Below, one piece after another: positions 33,718-45,193 of a stretch of 64,000 nt of DNA. The DNA comes from Odontocerum albicorne (Eukaryota > Arthropoda > Insecta > Trichoptera > Odontoceridae). The translations under genes were made by a program, and so were the position numbers. The notes under the pieces were generated by a model that did no database searches, was not told where the DNA came from, and saw only the letters and a list, made by a program, of their open reading frames with translations. Each line of letters starts with the position of its first letter. Position 1 is the first letter of the stretch. The stretch is from positions 51,334,526 through 51,398,525 of the forward strand of contig OX463842.1 of the NCBI GenBank assembly GCA_949825065.1, in the 5' to 3' direction.

Positions 33718-35568
33718 TGTGGATGGATACCAGCCACGTCCATTGCGTGACGATATTTAAGTTGTAATTTGATACCTGTTTAATCAGCTGTATGTCTAAT
33801 AGATAAAATAAAAAAACGGTTTTATTTATTATATTTTGTTTTATTAAAAAATAAATATGTTACAACGCAACTATAAAGTTTTTTTCACTCAAGGTAAAAG
33901 CCCGGCGGAAATTAAACGACGTTTAGCCGCTGTATCTTTACATTGTTGAAAAAGCTCTTAGTTCTCCAAGGTGAAACTTTTCGAACTTAGGGGTAATTTT
34001 TTTCGTTCTAAACCACAATATTAATGTTTATTTTTTGTATTGCTTTGTTATCAACAAACAAGATTATTATTAGTTGTATAATGTTTTTTCAATTGTTTGA
34101 CTTATGATTCCGAAGCTTCGAAAACGTTGAAGTTTCCATCGTCAGGACTTGCTATTAGTCAATTTTGATATCGATTACGAACAAGTTCTGAAGAAGATAC
34201 TGCAACATTTATTCAACTTAATGAAGAACCACGAAAGCTTCAAAACATTTTCGAGATTATTATTATTATTTTAATATGCGTTTTACAACAAATTTTTTTT
34301 CTCATTTTTACGATAGTAATTAAAATTATTAAAAACTTCTACACTGAAGAGCTAAAAACACAGGGATGCATGTTTATCCTTTTTGCAGGCGACCCTAATG
34401 GCAAAACCAACTTTATGGTACAATTCGAATAATGTGTTTTTGCTCGGCATTTAAATGGTTTTATAATAATGTTACCGTTTTTACACATGAAATCTGCTAA
34501 GAGGTTTGTACGTCTTTTGTATTAATGCGAGCTTCCAAAATGTCGCGGTCAACCCTTCCTACCTCACGTTTGTTTAATTTTTATTTCACATCTGATTTCA
34601 TTGATTATCGAAAACACTTTATTGATGACTTCTGTTGTTTAATTCGTAACATTTCTGTCTTTTGGTTCAGAAGCAGATTTTTTCAAAGAGTTTTTATCTG
34701 GGTTTAACTTCAAGCCTCTTCAAGAGTCCGAACCAAATATTTATGGTTGGTTGAGAGAATTGATGCTTACTACATAGCAATAAGCGGTCCGGTCGTACTG
34801 TTTACAATAAAAGTGCTAGAGAGTACAGTTATTCATTGATACATTAAATGCTTAATCAATCCCTTATAATCGAACCATTGTTTTAAGATTTAAGACGAAA
34901 AATTTATGATTTTTGAAGTGAAAATTCTATAGGCGCGGTAGGGCCAATTGGCCTGAACGTCACGAAAAGTGAAACGGTGTATTATATTAATATTATTAAT
35001 TTATTATTATTAAATATTTTATTTATATATATATTATCATTAATAGTTTTAATATTAATATTTATTTCCAATAAATAATAATTAATATTATTATTAAAAT
35101 TATTATTTATTATTAAAATTATTAATATATATTATTATAAATAAAAATAATAATATGTTTTTATTTAATTAAGAGAGATTTTCTAGAATTAAATTCCACA
35201 TAAGCATTTCCTAATCCTAAAAAAAAATCGTTAACAAATGGAAAAAAGCAATGCATAAAATCAACTTTTCCTATGAGCTAAGAAGTTTCACTTCTACCTC
35301 GCGAGAATCTTACGCATCTGTTTTTATTTATTTATTTAAAGGAAAAACTACCTTTCTTTGTTATAAAATAAAGGAAAATTGGAAGAAGACATGATAAACA
35401 CTTACATAAATGCGCTGTTTCTGAAGAGCAATGTTACAATTAAAATGTAAGGGCAGAAATAAAAATATATATTCAAAACACTATATCATGTTTGGAATTT
35501 ATTAGTTGACCAATTGTCGAAACAAACGATGTGTAAAAAAGTCATAATAATATGGATACAACTAAATA
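33718..35568. other. Long AT-rich region without recognisable gene
   Basis: Includes a nearly pure A/T low-complexity tract at about 34980-35165 (att/tta-rich). Short frames at 34525-34707 have no recognisable family. Confidence 0.45.
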
Positions 35569-35789
35569 CAGCACCCGGCGGTAAGTAATATACATCGGGC
35601 TCAAAAAAGAGACTGTCGATCATAATCGGTTAACTTCGGCTTTGTAGAGCGTCGCCTCAGTCCCTAGAACACTTGACAACGGCTTACAAATCGCGCCGGA
35701 ACACGTGTATGGATGACAGAGACAAAGCCGAAGTTAGCCGATTATGACCTTTCTTAAGCCCGATTTTTATTACTTACCGCTGAGTACTG
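35569..35789. mobile_element. Foldback-type MITE with ~80-bp inverted repeats
   Basis: The left end (cagcacccggcggtaagtaa, 'atcataatcggttaacttcg', 'gctttgt') pairs with the right end ('acaaagccgaagttagccga', 'ttatgacc', 'ttacttaccgctgagtactg'). 221 bp. Ends are CAG...CTG. No convincing target duplication was found. Not related to the HP family. Confidence 0.75.
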
Positions 35790-35942
35790 AACCCGTGTGC
35801 ATCGCTTTGAACTTAGGAGGTTTCAGTTTATTAAAAAATCAAAAGGAATCATAAAATACTATGTATGTTTTTGTCCTAAAAGTTTTTATTGTTTCATAGG
35901 ACGCTCTGTTATTTTTTAAAAACTTTTTTAGTTGAGATACAT

Positions 35943-36335
35943 ATTTATTTATTTATTTATTATTACACATGAGAAGAAATATACACAATTTGAGAAAAAA
36001 CAACAGGTAATTTGATTTGGACATATAATTTTAATGGATCTGGGTTTGTTGCCTTTCATTTGTCGTATCCCCAGTAAACTAGGCTTTTGCCTGTATCTCA
36101 CTGAGGATATTTAGCATGAAAAAATAAATCGATACTTCTTTCCGATTTTTGATAACACAAAAAACCCCGTTGCACGCTCTCATCAACCTGACAAACAGTG
36201 ACACTCAACTACAACTGGAAACATCTTGCGAAACTCAACTCCTCACACATTATCACTCCAGAAAGACCAAAAATATTCATCCCACAATATACCGCACACA
36301 ATCATAAGAATAAAAATCAAAACAAATCCAAAACA
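35943..36335 (-). mobile_element. LINE-A, 3' UTR copy
   Basis: Begins with (attt)n, then the reverse complement of the family UTR including 'aggcttttgcctgtatctca' and the 'accccgttgcacgctctcat' block. 5' truncated within the UTR. Confidence 0.85.
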
Positions 36336-36439
36336 ATATACTTGCAATCATCCTATATATCTTGTTAAACCTCGTTAAAATTATAAACACCCTATATCTT
36401 GTGTTTAAGTATGGGCGTTTAAACATTTATCAAACGCCT

Positions 36440-36744
36440 CTTAAATCAATTATTCGAAAACATAAGATCTTTGTGGCCTTTTCAGATATTGTTAATAATT
36501 TACCCCCTGTGTGGAGTTTCACAAGTTACAAAGTTATCAAATTAAAGCAAATGCACCTCTAGCCGGTGTACAGTTAAAGCCATATCGAGTGAACTACTTT
36601 GTGGTCCGCCAAAGGATACACAAAGTCCTACATAACATCAAAAGCAACTTTCTCATATGCTCCAATTCTCTTCATCTCGAGAGAATACAATGTGTACTCA
36701 CTCTAAATAGCATGGATATGAGGCAAATCTTCAGACCATTCTAA
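36440..36744 (+). pseudogene. Coding-like remnant of unknown family
   Basis: One frame has 'HKIFVAFSDIVNNLPPVW' and 'SFTSYKVIKLK'; after a shift near 36545 the next frame continues 'APLAGVQLKPYRVNYFV' and 'RIHKVLHNIKSNFLI', ending at TAA 36742-36744. The composition and the smooth hand-over between frames suggest one protein broken by one or two indels. I do not recognise it. A retroelement gag-like protein is a guess only. Confidence 0.35.
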
Positions 36745-38341
36745 TAAATTCATTTCTGATAATGTAAGCTTAAAATTATGAAAGCATGTTATTAGCATTG
36801 TTAAGTATTTAATTATCGGTGGTTTCCGGATGCAGCCTAATTAAATTACTATACAGCTCTTGTGGCAGTTGAAATTGTGACAAAATATCACTTTTAATAT
36901 ATAAAGTTTATTATTTTCGGATAAATTTTTTATCATTTAACAATACACATAAAAAACTTTAAGTCCATTCTAAGCTTCTTAACTATTTTTTTAACATTTT
37001 GTTCAAAAGATAGTTTATAATATACATTATTTCAACTTTTTTGTCATTTTAGTTTTCGGAAGCCTTAGTAAATTAGGGTGAGCTTTCATTAGGATATTAT
37101 GTATATCCTTACTTCACATCTGTGATTTTGGTAACAAATAATAATAATTAAAATATCACATATGTTACGTTAGGACGGTAATGATTGTTTTACTGCAAAC
37201 ATGTTTTATTCACAATTTGTAGCTTCTACGTGGTTTCTTCTTGGAGTTTAGACGATATTTGTAGTAGAAATAATACGTTAAACAGTGTATTTGATATATA
37301 ACATAAATGTTTTTTATATTAGTTAGGTTTTCACGTGTTTCAAATCAGTTAGTGAACCCATTAACCAATGACATTGTGAATTCTATAACTTTTTTTTATA
37401 ATTGAACTTTTTTTTACAAATCTTTAACAAAAATTAATTTTAAAACTTAAGGGTATAAATGAAGACACGTTATGAAAGTGTTAAAATTGTATCCAAGTGT
37501 GATACAAATGGACTGGAAAAGTAACGCAAATTATCGTTGTTAGTTAGAAATGTACAAATTATAAGAATATGTGCACATAGAAGTTAATGGCCGCTTTGAG
37601 AGTTGGGAAAATAAATGTGGTTTTAAATTCGTTATTACACGGCTGAAGCTGTAAACAGGCCCGGCTCGGCCCAGTTTCAGAGTGGAAATGGCACCTCGTG
37701 CTGAAAAACCAATTCTCATGCAGGACGTATGTTATGGGTGGTGACATTTGTGTTCCAGAATCCAATATTACATTTTTATCACAATTAGAAATTCATGGCT
37801 AATAATAGGGATGTTTACCTAAAATAATATGTTGAAATTAGGTAAAGGAGCTCAAAGTCTAAGAGTTATTGTAAATCAAATGTTGAGTAATTAATATTTT
37901 TTATTCATTGAACAAATACACTCTAAAGCTACTACAATAGAATTAAAAAAATGAAACTAATATTATGACAAGATTATTGATGACTCAAGTATTTTTTGTT
38001 TGGTAGGCCAATTTGGCATAAAAGTATATCGCTTTGCCAAAAAAAATTATAGATGGCAGTAGTACCATTTAGAATTTTGAAGTAAAGTCATTTCTGGCTT
38101 ATAAAGAAATTAACACTAACTCATTTTTTGGTAGTGTTCGATAGGCTGGTTTGGCTCTATGTCACACATATAACATAAATCTATATAAAATCTTTTTGAG
38201 AACTTTTTGCTCCCCATCGACTTTATTTAATTTCATTCAGCTTGCTGTTTTATACTATTTTTTTATAATTTATTAGAACAATTATTTTATAAAGATGACT
38301 TTCCATCGTAATAATTTAAATGTATGTCTAAGTCAAACATT
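36745..38341. other. AT-rich region, nothing recognised
   Basis: A 68-codon minus-strand frame at 37559-37765 has no recognisable family. No shared repeat noticed. Confidence 0.4.
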
Positions 38342-38515
38342 ATTAATTTATTTTATTTTTATTTATACATGACAAAAAAACTATAAATACACAATTTGCG
38401 AAAAAGCAAGTTAATAAATTTAGACACACAATTTAAATGGACCTGGGTTTGTTGCCTTTCATTTGTCGTGTCCCCAGTAAATAAGGTTTTTGCCTGTATC
38501 TCACTAAGGGCTGGT
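38342..38515 (-). mobile_element. LINE-A 3' end, short copy
   Basis: Starts with an (attt)n-type tract and contains 'cctgggtttgttgcctttca', 'gtcgtgtccccagtaaa' and 'ttttgcctgtatctcact'. Diverged. Confidence 0.8.
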
Positions 38516-39038
38516 TTTTATTGTAGCCCTTCTGTAAGGTTATATAATTGTTAAAAAAATATCCATACAATTTTTTTTTAAACAAAATAATATATTGTAC
38601 AAATATTGGTCAAGGCTATACCTATATACACATTTATTACTTAACTTATGTTAATTATATGTTATCATTTATGAACTTACTTAATCTTATTTTCCTACAT
38701 GTCATTTTATTTAATTTTTTTATAATCTAAGTATATGTAATGATTTCTTAGAAATAATTAACACCTACATATTACTTATAACAAGATAACAATTCTTACA
38801 ACTAATTATTAATAAAAAACGTGTCCACTTGAATGTTAAATGCTTCCTTTGCTTATGTAATAATAATATTTATATAAGGAAAATTTATATAGCGTCATTT
38901 AGAGAACACTCTCCTCAAAGGTGCTTTTACACGAGACACACACTTAGAAATATTGATAGATTTAAATATTACAAAATCAATTCATATTAGTTAAGAGTAA
39001 TTATTGGAAGGTAGTGACTGCGACTATTAGATAAGTAA
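38516..39038. other. AT-rich spacer with a weak shared repeat
   Basis: 38895-38985 ('acactctcctcaaaggtgct' onward to 'aaatattacaaaat') resembles 18680-18760 and 58590-58665. This may be one end of an unrecognised element. Otherwise nothing seen. Confidence 0.35.
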
Positions 39039-39648
39039 CCTTCCTACATCTGTATATCTTAAGAAAAACATATTTAATGAAAACCGCAAATTATATCTCT
39101 ACCATATAAATATAATAAATACTGGGTTCAGATTTTAGGTATTCCTCCGTAATACATTTACGCATTGAATGAAAAAATAATATTAATAATAATTAGCACT
39201 TATCGGCCACATCAGAGACGTTTTGTGATAATCAGGAATAAATTCACCAATACAATCAAACGTGTGCCAGTGTGTGACGTAGGTATATTCATTCTAAAAA
39301 ACCGTTATGGGTGAAGAAGTGACGCTATTTACGTCTCACTCTCGCTCTACTTCAGTATATGGGAACGCATGAAATAGAATCTCAGTTCGCTCGCTTCAGT
39401 AGCTCGCGGGCATTCGGTTGAGGTGGTTTCTTCATCCGTTTTGTGAACGTCGGCCGATATTTTTTACATGTTTTCAACAATCAAATTTCAATTATTATCA
39501 CTTTTGACTTCAAATTTAATTAATTTAAGAGAATAGCTATGAATATTTTTATTTTTCCGATTTTAAATCGCTTATTACATGTGTATTGATGTGTATTGAA
39601 TACACAGCACCGGAACGCTCGGAGTTTTTTAGCACATGAAGGGAAAGG
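39039..39648 (+). mobile_element. piggyBac-type MITE, subfamily 1, decayed left end
   Basis: Right end cacatgaagggaaagg followed by TTAA (39649-39652). The left border is degenerate (gtaa, then ccttcctacatctg). Internal sequence matches 29824-30425 almost base for base from 'ttaggtattcctccgtaata' on. Confidence 0.85.
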
Positions 39649-39781
39649 TTAAAGAAACATAATATGTTATCACAACTTAAATGGATTTAGCACGTGCAGA
39701 TTTTTTGTTCATGATATAAGTTTTTGGCAATAACTTAAATCTTTAAATACGTTTAGCTTAGCATCTTTCTAATGGTTGGAA

Positions 39782-40915
39782 GATATTATAACATGGCAAT
39801 AAGCCCACCAGTTTGTACTGTATACAACACAATGATTATTCGACAGACTAAGGATAAAATCTTTTGAGGCAGGTCTACCAACCATAAGGGTTGCTGGTTC
39901 GACTTCCATTGATGCTTTGTTTTTTTTAAAACGTTTCCATCTGGCCATTTCATTTTAGGTATATTTAACATTTTTATTTATTCATTTTAACATTTCACTA
40001 TATAATAATTTTTCAAGATTTTTGTTAGGTAGATATCTCTTCCAACCAACTAAATAAACGTAAACAAAGAATGGTACATAGTTAAAAAAAAAAATTCAAT
40101 CATAATTTGTTTTTAAAACCTCCACGAGGAATACAGTAAAAATAAAAATAAAAGTGAGATCATCAATAATAAGGTTATAAAAAAAATCGGGAAAGAAAAA
40201 CATTATATTGTTTATAGTTAAGGCATTAACGTTGTGGAGGTTTAAAGACATTGTAATTTATTTTTATCAAACACTGTTTATTCCACTTTTTTGTAACGGT
40301 ATAACCCTACCGGTTTCAAGGCTTTCTTGTGCTCCCCTGAAGATGAGGTGAAAGCCTTGAAACCGGTAGGGTTATACCGTTACAAAAAAGTGGAATAAAC
40401 AGTGTTTGATAAAAATAAATTACAATGTCTTTAAACCTGCACAACGTTAATGCCTTAACTATAAACAACATAATGTTTTTCTTTCCCGATTTTTCTTTTC
40501 TTCCACTGTTTTTTTTTATTAGCTTATTATTGATGATCTCACTTTTATTTTTATTTTTACTGTATTCCTCGTGGAGATTTTAAAAACAAATTATGATTTA
40601 AATATTTTTTTTCTACTATGTACCATTCTTTGTTTACGTTTATTTAGTTGGTTGGAAGAGATATCTACCTAACAAAAATCTTGAAAAATTATTATATAGT
40701 GAAATGTTAAAATGAATAAATAAAAATGTTAAATATACCTAAAATGAAATGGCTAGATGGAAACGTTTTAAAAAAGACAAAGCATCAATGGAAGTCGAAC
40801 CAGCAACCCTTATGGTTGGTAGACCTGCCTCAAAAGATTTTATCCTTAGTCTGTCGAATAATCATTGTGTTGTATACAGTACAAACTGGTGGGCTTATTG
40901 CCATGTTATAATATC
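39782..40915. repeat. 1.1-kb inverted repeat (two ~540-bp arms)
   Basis: The left arm 39782-40326 returns as its complement at 40350-40915, including identical 61-codon frames on opposite strands that differ at one residue (39786-39971 minus and 40726-40911 plus). The centre is an HP element whose own loop is the axis. Each arm, from outside in, holds a SINE tail, a tRNA-like head with ggttcgacttcc, a second SINE/LINE-B tail and a piece of LINE-B 3' UTR. High arm identity means a recent inverted duplication or ongoing conversion. Confidence 0.9.
40209..40470. mobile_element. Foldback hairpin element (HP), copy 4, at the axis of the large inverted repeat
   Basis: Complete symmetrical copy: starts tatagttaaggcattaacg and ends with its complement cgttaatgccttaactata. 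The loop has lost about 30 bases compared with the copy at 32700 (ctttcttgtgctcccctgaa). Confidence 0.85.
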
Positions 40916-40973
40916 GTTGGAAGAGATATCTACCTAACAAAAATCTTGAAAAATTATTATATAGTGAAATGTT
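40915..40973 (+). repeat. Direct repeat of 40649-40707 at the edge of the inverted repeat
   Basis: 'gttggaagagatatctacct' 'aacaaaaatcttgaaaaatt' 'attatatagtgaaatgtta' occurs inside the right arm and again immediately after the arm ends. Such a copy at the breakpoint fits template switching during replication. Confidence 0.85.
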
Positions 40974-41049
40974 ATAGTTGGCTGGAAAATAAAAATAAAT
41001 TACAACGAAAAACATTATATTACTGACTGACTTATTCAAACATGCCATC

Positions 41050-41112
41050 TTTCTGATTTCTTGGAAGAGATTGCCATTTGGGAAAAATCCCTCCAGGTTG
41101 TACTTTGTATAA
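41050..41112 (+). mobile_element. SINE/LINE-B tail fragment
   Basis: 'ttggaagagattgcc', a decayed 'atttgggaaaaatccctcc' and 'aggttgtactttgtataac'. Only the 3' module is present. Confidence 0.65.
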
Positions 41113-41566
41113 CGAAAGTATTGCACAGTATTATATTTTACTATTCTTCTACTAGAAAAGAATTGGCTTCGTTAATTTCTTGATTAGATTTGGATGAACC
41201 GGCCCCGCCCTGCCGGCACAAAGTGAATTAATATTTCCATAGAGCCTTCTCTCATATTTACATGCGGAGCACAGGAAAACTTTGCGGCCGCTAACTATGT
41301 GTGTTGTCTCATATAATTTCTCTTTATTTACGCGGAAGTGCTTTAAACGAGGGATAATTAAATTTTGATGAGCGAACGAGCTTTGAAAATATTTTATTGT
41401 TTATTAAATTTCACTTTCAGGTGTCGGGAAAAGTAAATTCCATGTATGTACAAGAAAATTACAATTGTCTTTTGTAGTCTTGTGTTGAAACAACAATACG
41501 TGTATATACAGCAATTAAATACTTTATACATATAAACCACTACACCATTTCCATGCATGCTTGGCA
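41113..41566. other. Spacer, no gene recognised
   Basis: A short GC-rich stretch (41195-41215, ccggccccgccctgccgg) stands out. No frame or repeat recognised. Confidence 0.4.
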
Positions 41567-41570
41567 TTAA

Positions 41571-42191
41571 CCTTTCCTTCCCTGTGTTGGGTATCTTCTA
41601 CACGTTGCTTCTAATAACCATCAATATCTCTATAAATATAATAAATACAAGGTTAAGGTTTTAGGTATTCCTCCATAATATATTTACTCATTGATTTAAA
41701 AAATAATATTAATAATAATCAGAATTTATCGACTACATCGAGGTGTTTTGTAAAGATCGAAAACAAATTCGCATTTAAACGCGGCGAGTGCCTCGTCTCG
41801 ACGATAGGTGAATAGTATGCGGGAAGCGCGACACTATATTTGCATCTCACTCTTGCATACTAGACTGAATTGCGAGGAGCTGAATTGTTTCAACGTCGCA
41901 AGCATAAGCGTAAGCGCCGGGGTATGCGACTGACGTTCCGCGCCACTAGTAGCGTCTAGGCTTACAAATACGTTAGACGTACGCCCGTTCCGTGAGCGGT
42001 GCCAGATGGTTTTTTAATGTTTTCAGCAAATAAATCTCAATTATTATAATTTTTAACTTCAATTATAATTAATTAAGGGGATTATCTATGAATGTTCTTA
42101 TTTTTTTGATTTAAAATCCCTAATTGTTTATTGCGTACTCACTACCCAACACCAGAGCACATGTATTATTTTTATCACCGTAAGGGAAGGG
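41571..42191 (+). mobile_element. piggyBac-type MITE, subfamily 2, copy 2
   Basis: TTAA at 41567-41570 and 42192-42195. Ends cctttccttccctgtgttgg and caccgtaagggaaggg. 621 bp. Same outer ends and layout as subfamily 1, but the core differs ('gcgggaagcgcgacac', 'gtacgcccgttccgtgag'). Opposite orientation to 2055-2666. No transposase. Confidence 0.9.
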
Positions 42192-42364
42192 TTAATGCAA
42201 ACCGTTAGATCATAGCCGCCAGCCGTTCTATTATTTTACAAACTTTAAAAATTTAAATAGGAGATCTGCTTATTGTTATAGAGAAAAAAAAACTGAATAA
42301 AACCAATAACAAACAGCAAATAAAAAAAATATATAATTTCATCAAAGTTATCGATGACCAGGAG

Positions 42365-42870
42365 AACAAAAAGGAGATTTATAAAAAGTTAATCTCAACT
42401 TGAAACTTCGACCACAGTTAGTCAAATGCTATGTTTGGTCAGTGTTATTGCATGGAGTAGAACCATGAACCATTAAAGTTGGTAGTATGAACTGACTGGA
42501 AGCATTCGAAATGTGGATGGACTGGAGAATGCCACAGATACACTGGACGGATATGGTCAGCAACACAAGGGTTCTTCAAAGAGCCAAAGTTGATAGAGAG
42601 TTGCTGACTAATATTAAAATCCGAAAGGTGTCCTATTTGGGTCATATACTTAGAGGAGTAAAGTACAAATTACTGCACCTGATCATCCAAGGCAAAATAG
42701 AAGGTCGAAGAGGTGTTGGCTGGAGGCTCTCCTGGCTCCGCAATATACGTGATTGGACTGGTACGAGTATAACGAGCGTTGGGGATCTTTTTCGGGCTGC
42801 CGGGGACAAAGATGTCTACTCTCAAGTGATATTCAACGTTGAGGGGACCTGACATGACACTTGGAAGAAG
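42365..42870 (+). pseudogene. LINE-E type reverse transcriptase C-terminus
   Basis: Plus strand: a stop-broken start ('LRPQLVKCYVWSVLLHGVEP'), then 'LEAFEMWMDWRMPQIHWTD', 'KVSYLGHILRG', 'LIIQGKIEGRRGVGWR' and 'LSWLRNIRDWTG...LFRAA'. These are the standard closing blocks of a widespread insect LINE class. A 6-bp insertion at 42762-42769 adds two residues inside 'WTGITSVGDLF'. 3' end near (gaa)n at 42865. Truncated and stop-bearing. Confidence 0.88.
42762..42769 (-). other. TA-CTCG-TA scar (as TACGAGTA) in a LINE frame
   Basis: Removing the six bases tacgag turns 'DWTGTSITSVGDLF' into 'DWTGITSVGDLF', a better fit to this LINE class. Third case suggesting an added 6 bp at a TA. Confidence 0.6.
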
Positions 42871-43075
42871 AAGAAGTATCGAAAACAACGTTTAGTCACT
42901 GAAGATAGATTTTATGTTCTTTTTAATTTGCTTTTTAAAGTATGCTGACAATTGTGCGACTATTTTAAAGGCTGCTAGCTGGATCCAAAGTTAAACAGCA
43001 TGGATAGTAAAAAACAACGTGAAAAATAAAGTTTGTTATATTGGAAACGCCAAAAGTTTATCTCTATTAATGTTA

Positions 43076-43240
43076 TGTTCTCAGTAGAACTCAGACAAAA
43101 GTTTAGTTTACTGGGGACATGACAAATAAAATGCTTCAATCCCAGATTCATAAAAATTGTGAAACAACATTATATTACATGTTGTTTTTTTTTCATAAAT
43201 TATGTATTTATAAAATTTATTGTCAAGTATAAAGAAATAA
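43076..43240 (+). mobile_element. LINE-A 3' end, diverged short copy
   Basis: 'ttagtttactggggacatga', 'caaataaaatgc' and an (aaat)n-like end near 43240. It directly abuts the LINE-C fragment. Confidence 0.7.
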
Positions 43241-43795
43241 AAAAAATGTGTGGGATGGATGATGTTAAGATCAATGACGGGAGTTCTATGTGATCCGAAA
43301 ATGCCAGTAAAGTTAAAAGGAAAAGTATACCAAACGATTGTCAGACCCGCACTCCTCTATGGTTCCGAATGCTGGACGATGTATAACTCTTACTCTAGGC
43401 AACTAGAAACTGCGAAAATGCGCATGCTAAGATGGTCTACTTGTGTGTCCCTAAGAGACAAAATAAAAAGCTCACGCATTTGTGGAAGCCTAGGTGTTAC
43501 AGACATCAACAGCAAGATGGAGGAGAGGCGATTGAGATGGTATAAGCACGTTGGACGCAGAGCACCCAATCACAATGTGAACCAGGCAATCTACATGGAT
43601 CTTTCTCGAATAACAACCAGAGGAAGACCAAAGAATTCATGGGTGGTGCAAAAAAGATAACCTGATGCAGAGGCAAGGCCTAGGGGGCGTAGTCCGAGAC
43701 AGAAGAGCATACAACCTGAGGACGAGGAGAGCTGACCCCAACAGTCTTCGCAGACAATGAGTTGGGATGGAGCCAGGGAGAAGAAGATAAAGAGA
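43241..43795 (+). pseudogene. LINE-C reverse transcriptase C-terminus
   Basis: Plus frame 43250-43660: 'KLKGKVYQTIVRPALLYGSE', 'MRMLRWSTCVSLRDKIKSS', 'GSLGVTDINSKMEERRLRW' and 'HVGRRAPNHNV', an RTE-like closing region. After a one-base shift near 43655 it goes on 'NLMQRQGLGGVVRDRR' to the end 'RRADPNSLRRQ' and a stop. Same family as 54413-55356 (minus). The catalytic FADD motif is absent because of 5' truncation. Confidence 0.9.
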
Positions 43796-43852
43796 TAAAA
43801 ATAAAATAAATATAGGAGAGTAAAATCTAATCCTTCGTGATTTGTAGTATTT

Positions 43853-44329
43853 TCAACACAAGACTAATAGCTACGACCTTCATGCCTTCTCAACTGGTTC
43901 TTTAATCAAAGATTTGACCAATAGGGCCAAATATAATAATTTTATCCCAACCACATTTTTTAAGATACCCGCATCATTAATACAGATCAGCGGAGGAGAA
44001 TCAATCGAAAATTTGATAGAACACGATTCAAAGGGAATATTCGACAGAGTTCAAAGTACGTTAAACTTTGAGAGAATAGACTACTAGGAAATTTCCATAC
44101 AACAAACCTGGATCTATGTGATGAAGGCAATGAAAATATTTTAATATGTATTATGCTCGTGTGTTTCACAAGTCAGGTTAATGAAAATTACCAAAATAGA
44201 GCAACACCAATTTCTTTAATTACATTTTCATTTCTTCGTATGGTCAACCACTTGCCTGATGATTTAGACATAGTGAAGAGCATGACTGAAAGACATCATT
44301 TGAGTCTGGGCTTAGAACCACTGAAGTAG
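43853..44329 (+). pseudogene. Coding-like remnant in two frames, family unknown
   Basis: A frame without ATG (43853-44089) reads through 'FSTGSLIKDLTNRAKYNNF', 'FFKIPASLIQISGGESIENL' and 'EHDSKGIFDRVQSTLNFER' to a TAG. The next frame, open from about 44073 to the TAG at 44327-44329, continues 'GNFHTTNLDLCDEGNENIL', 'MLVCFTSQVNENYQNRATP' and 'MVNHLPDDLDIVKSMTERH', ending 'GLEPLK'. The overlap suggests one ancestral protein of at least 150 residues with a frameshift near 44080. Composition is protein-like and non-repetitive. I cannot name the family; it is the best candidate for a non-retroelement gene fragment in the window. Confidence 0.4.
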
Positions 44330-44454
44330 GCATGAAACTCGTTGGTTGTAATTGCATTTGCTAGCACTATCATAACCACATATGAAGGGGCAACAATACT
44401 TGCACACATATAGAGAGATTTTTTTTGAAATGACAAACTTTTTTACTGAACTGG

Positions 44455-44560
44455 GACAATTTATTTTCTTAATCTTTTCGAGAATTATAGGGAATCGAAC
44501 CTGAAATCTATGAGTCGAAGTCAAATGTATTTTCAACGAGGTCATGAAGGCTTAAATATA
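44455..44560 (-). mobile_element. tRNA-derived SINE head
   Basis: Reverse complement has an A-box-like 'tgacctcgttgaaaataca' and a perfect B box ggttcgattccc. The A-B spacing fits a tRNA head. Body and tail are not recognisable. Confidence 0.55.
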
Positions 44561-45073
44561 ATATAAACAGTTTAAAATTTAATAATTTGTGAGAAAATTT
44601 ATTTTACCCTATTCAACAATTTTTTAAGGGCCCTCTTGAGAATTAAGTTTTTTTGGCACATATTTGTTCATAAGAGGTCCTTCAATTATCATCGTACAAT
44701 ATTTCATCCAATTTTTCACGTTATATTGTTAAAAGAAAACTAAAGTTTAAAACATCAATTTATAGGAAGTTTGTATGTGCTTTACCAATTCTTATTCTTA
44801 GTTATTTGATTTAGAAATCAAATATATAGGAAGGAAATTTTCTTTTTTAGATATTAACATGATATATAGGTTACACGTAAATAATCATTTTACTAACTTC
44901 AAACGCGCACGTCGTCGTACTTTATTTAAAAATGTACAAAAAAAATCACGTTTCATAATAGATATAAATCAGTTATAATAGATACAATTTTAGTACATAA
45001 AGTAAAAAATGTCAGATTTTCCTATTTTGACACATATTTTTGGCCCCTTTGGCCTTTTTTAGGCAAATAAAAG
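44561..45073. other. AT-rich spacer, nothing recognised
   Basis: No coding-like frame or shared repeat noticed. Confidence 0.4.
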
Positions 45074-45181
45074 AGTCTTGTTTGTGCTCCCCTGAAGATT
45101 AAGTGGAAGCCTTGAAACCGGCAGGGTTATTCCGTTACAAAAAAAGTAGAATAAACAGTGCTTGATTAAACAAATTACAAA
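45074..45181 (+). mobile_element. Foldback hairpin element (HP), single arm
   Basis: Only the right arm is present: 'gagtcttgtttgtgctcccc', 'tgaagattaagtggaagcc', 'ttgaaaccggcagggtta', ending 'aacaaattacaa'. A half element shows that arms can be separated. Confidence 0.75.
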
Positions 45182-45193
45182 TAAATTGATTAA

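Noticed and set aside
34980..35165. Replication origin or matrix-attachment site in the A/T tract
   Set aside because: Pure low-complexity A/T sequence gives no specific support.
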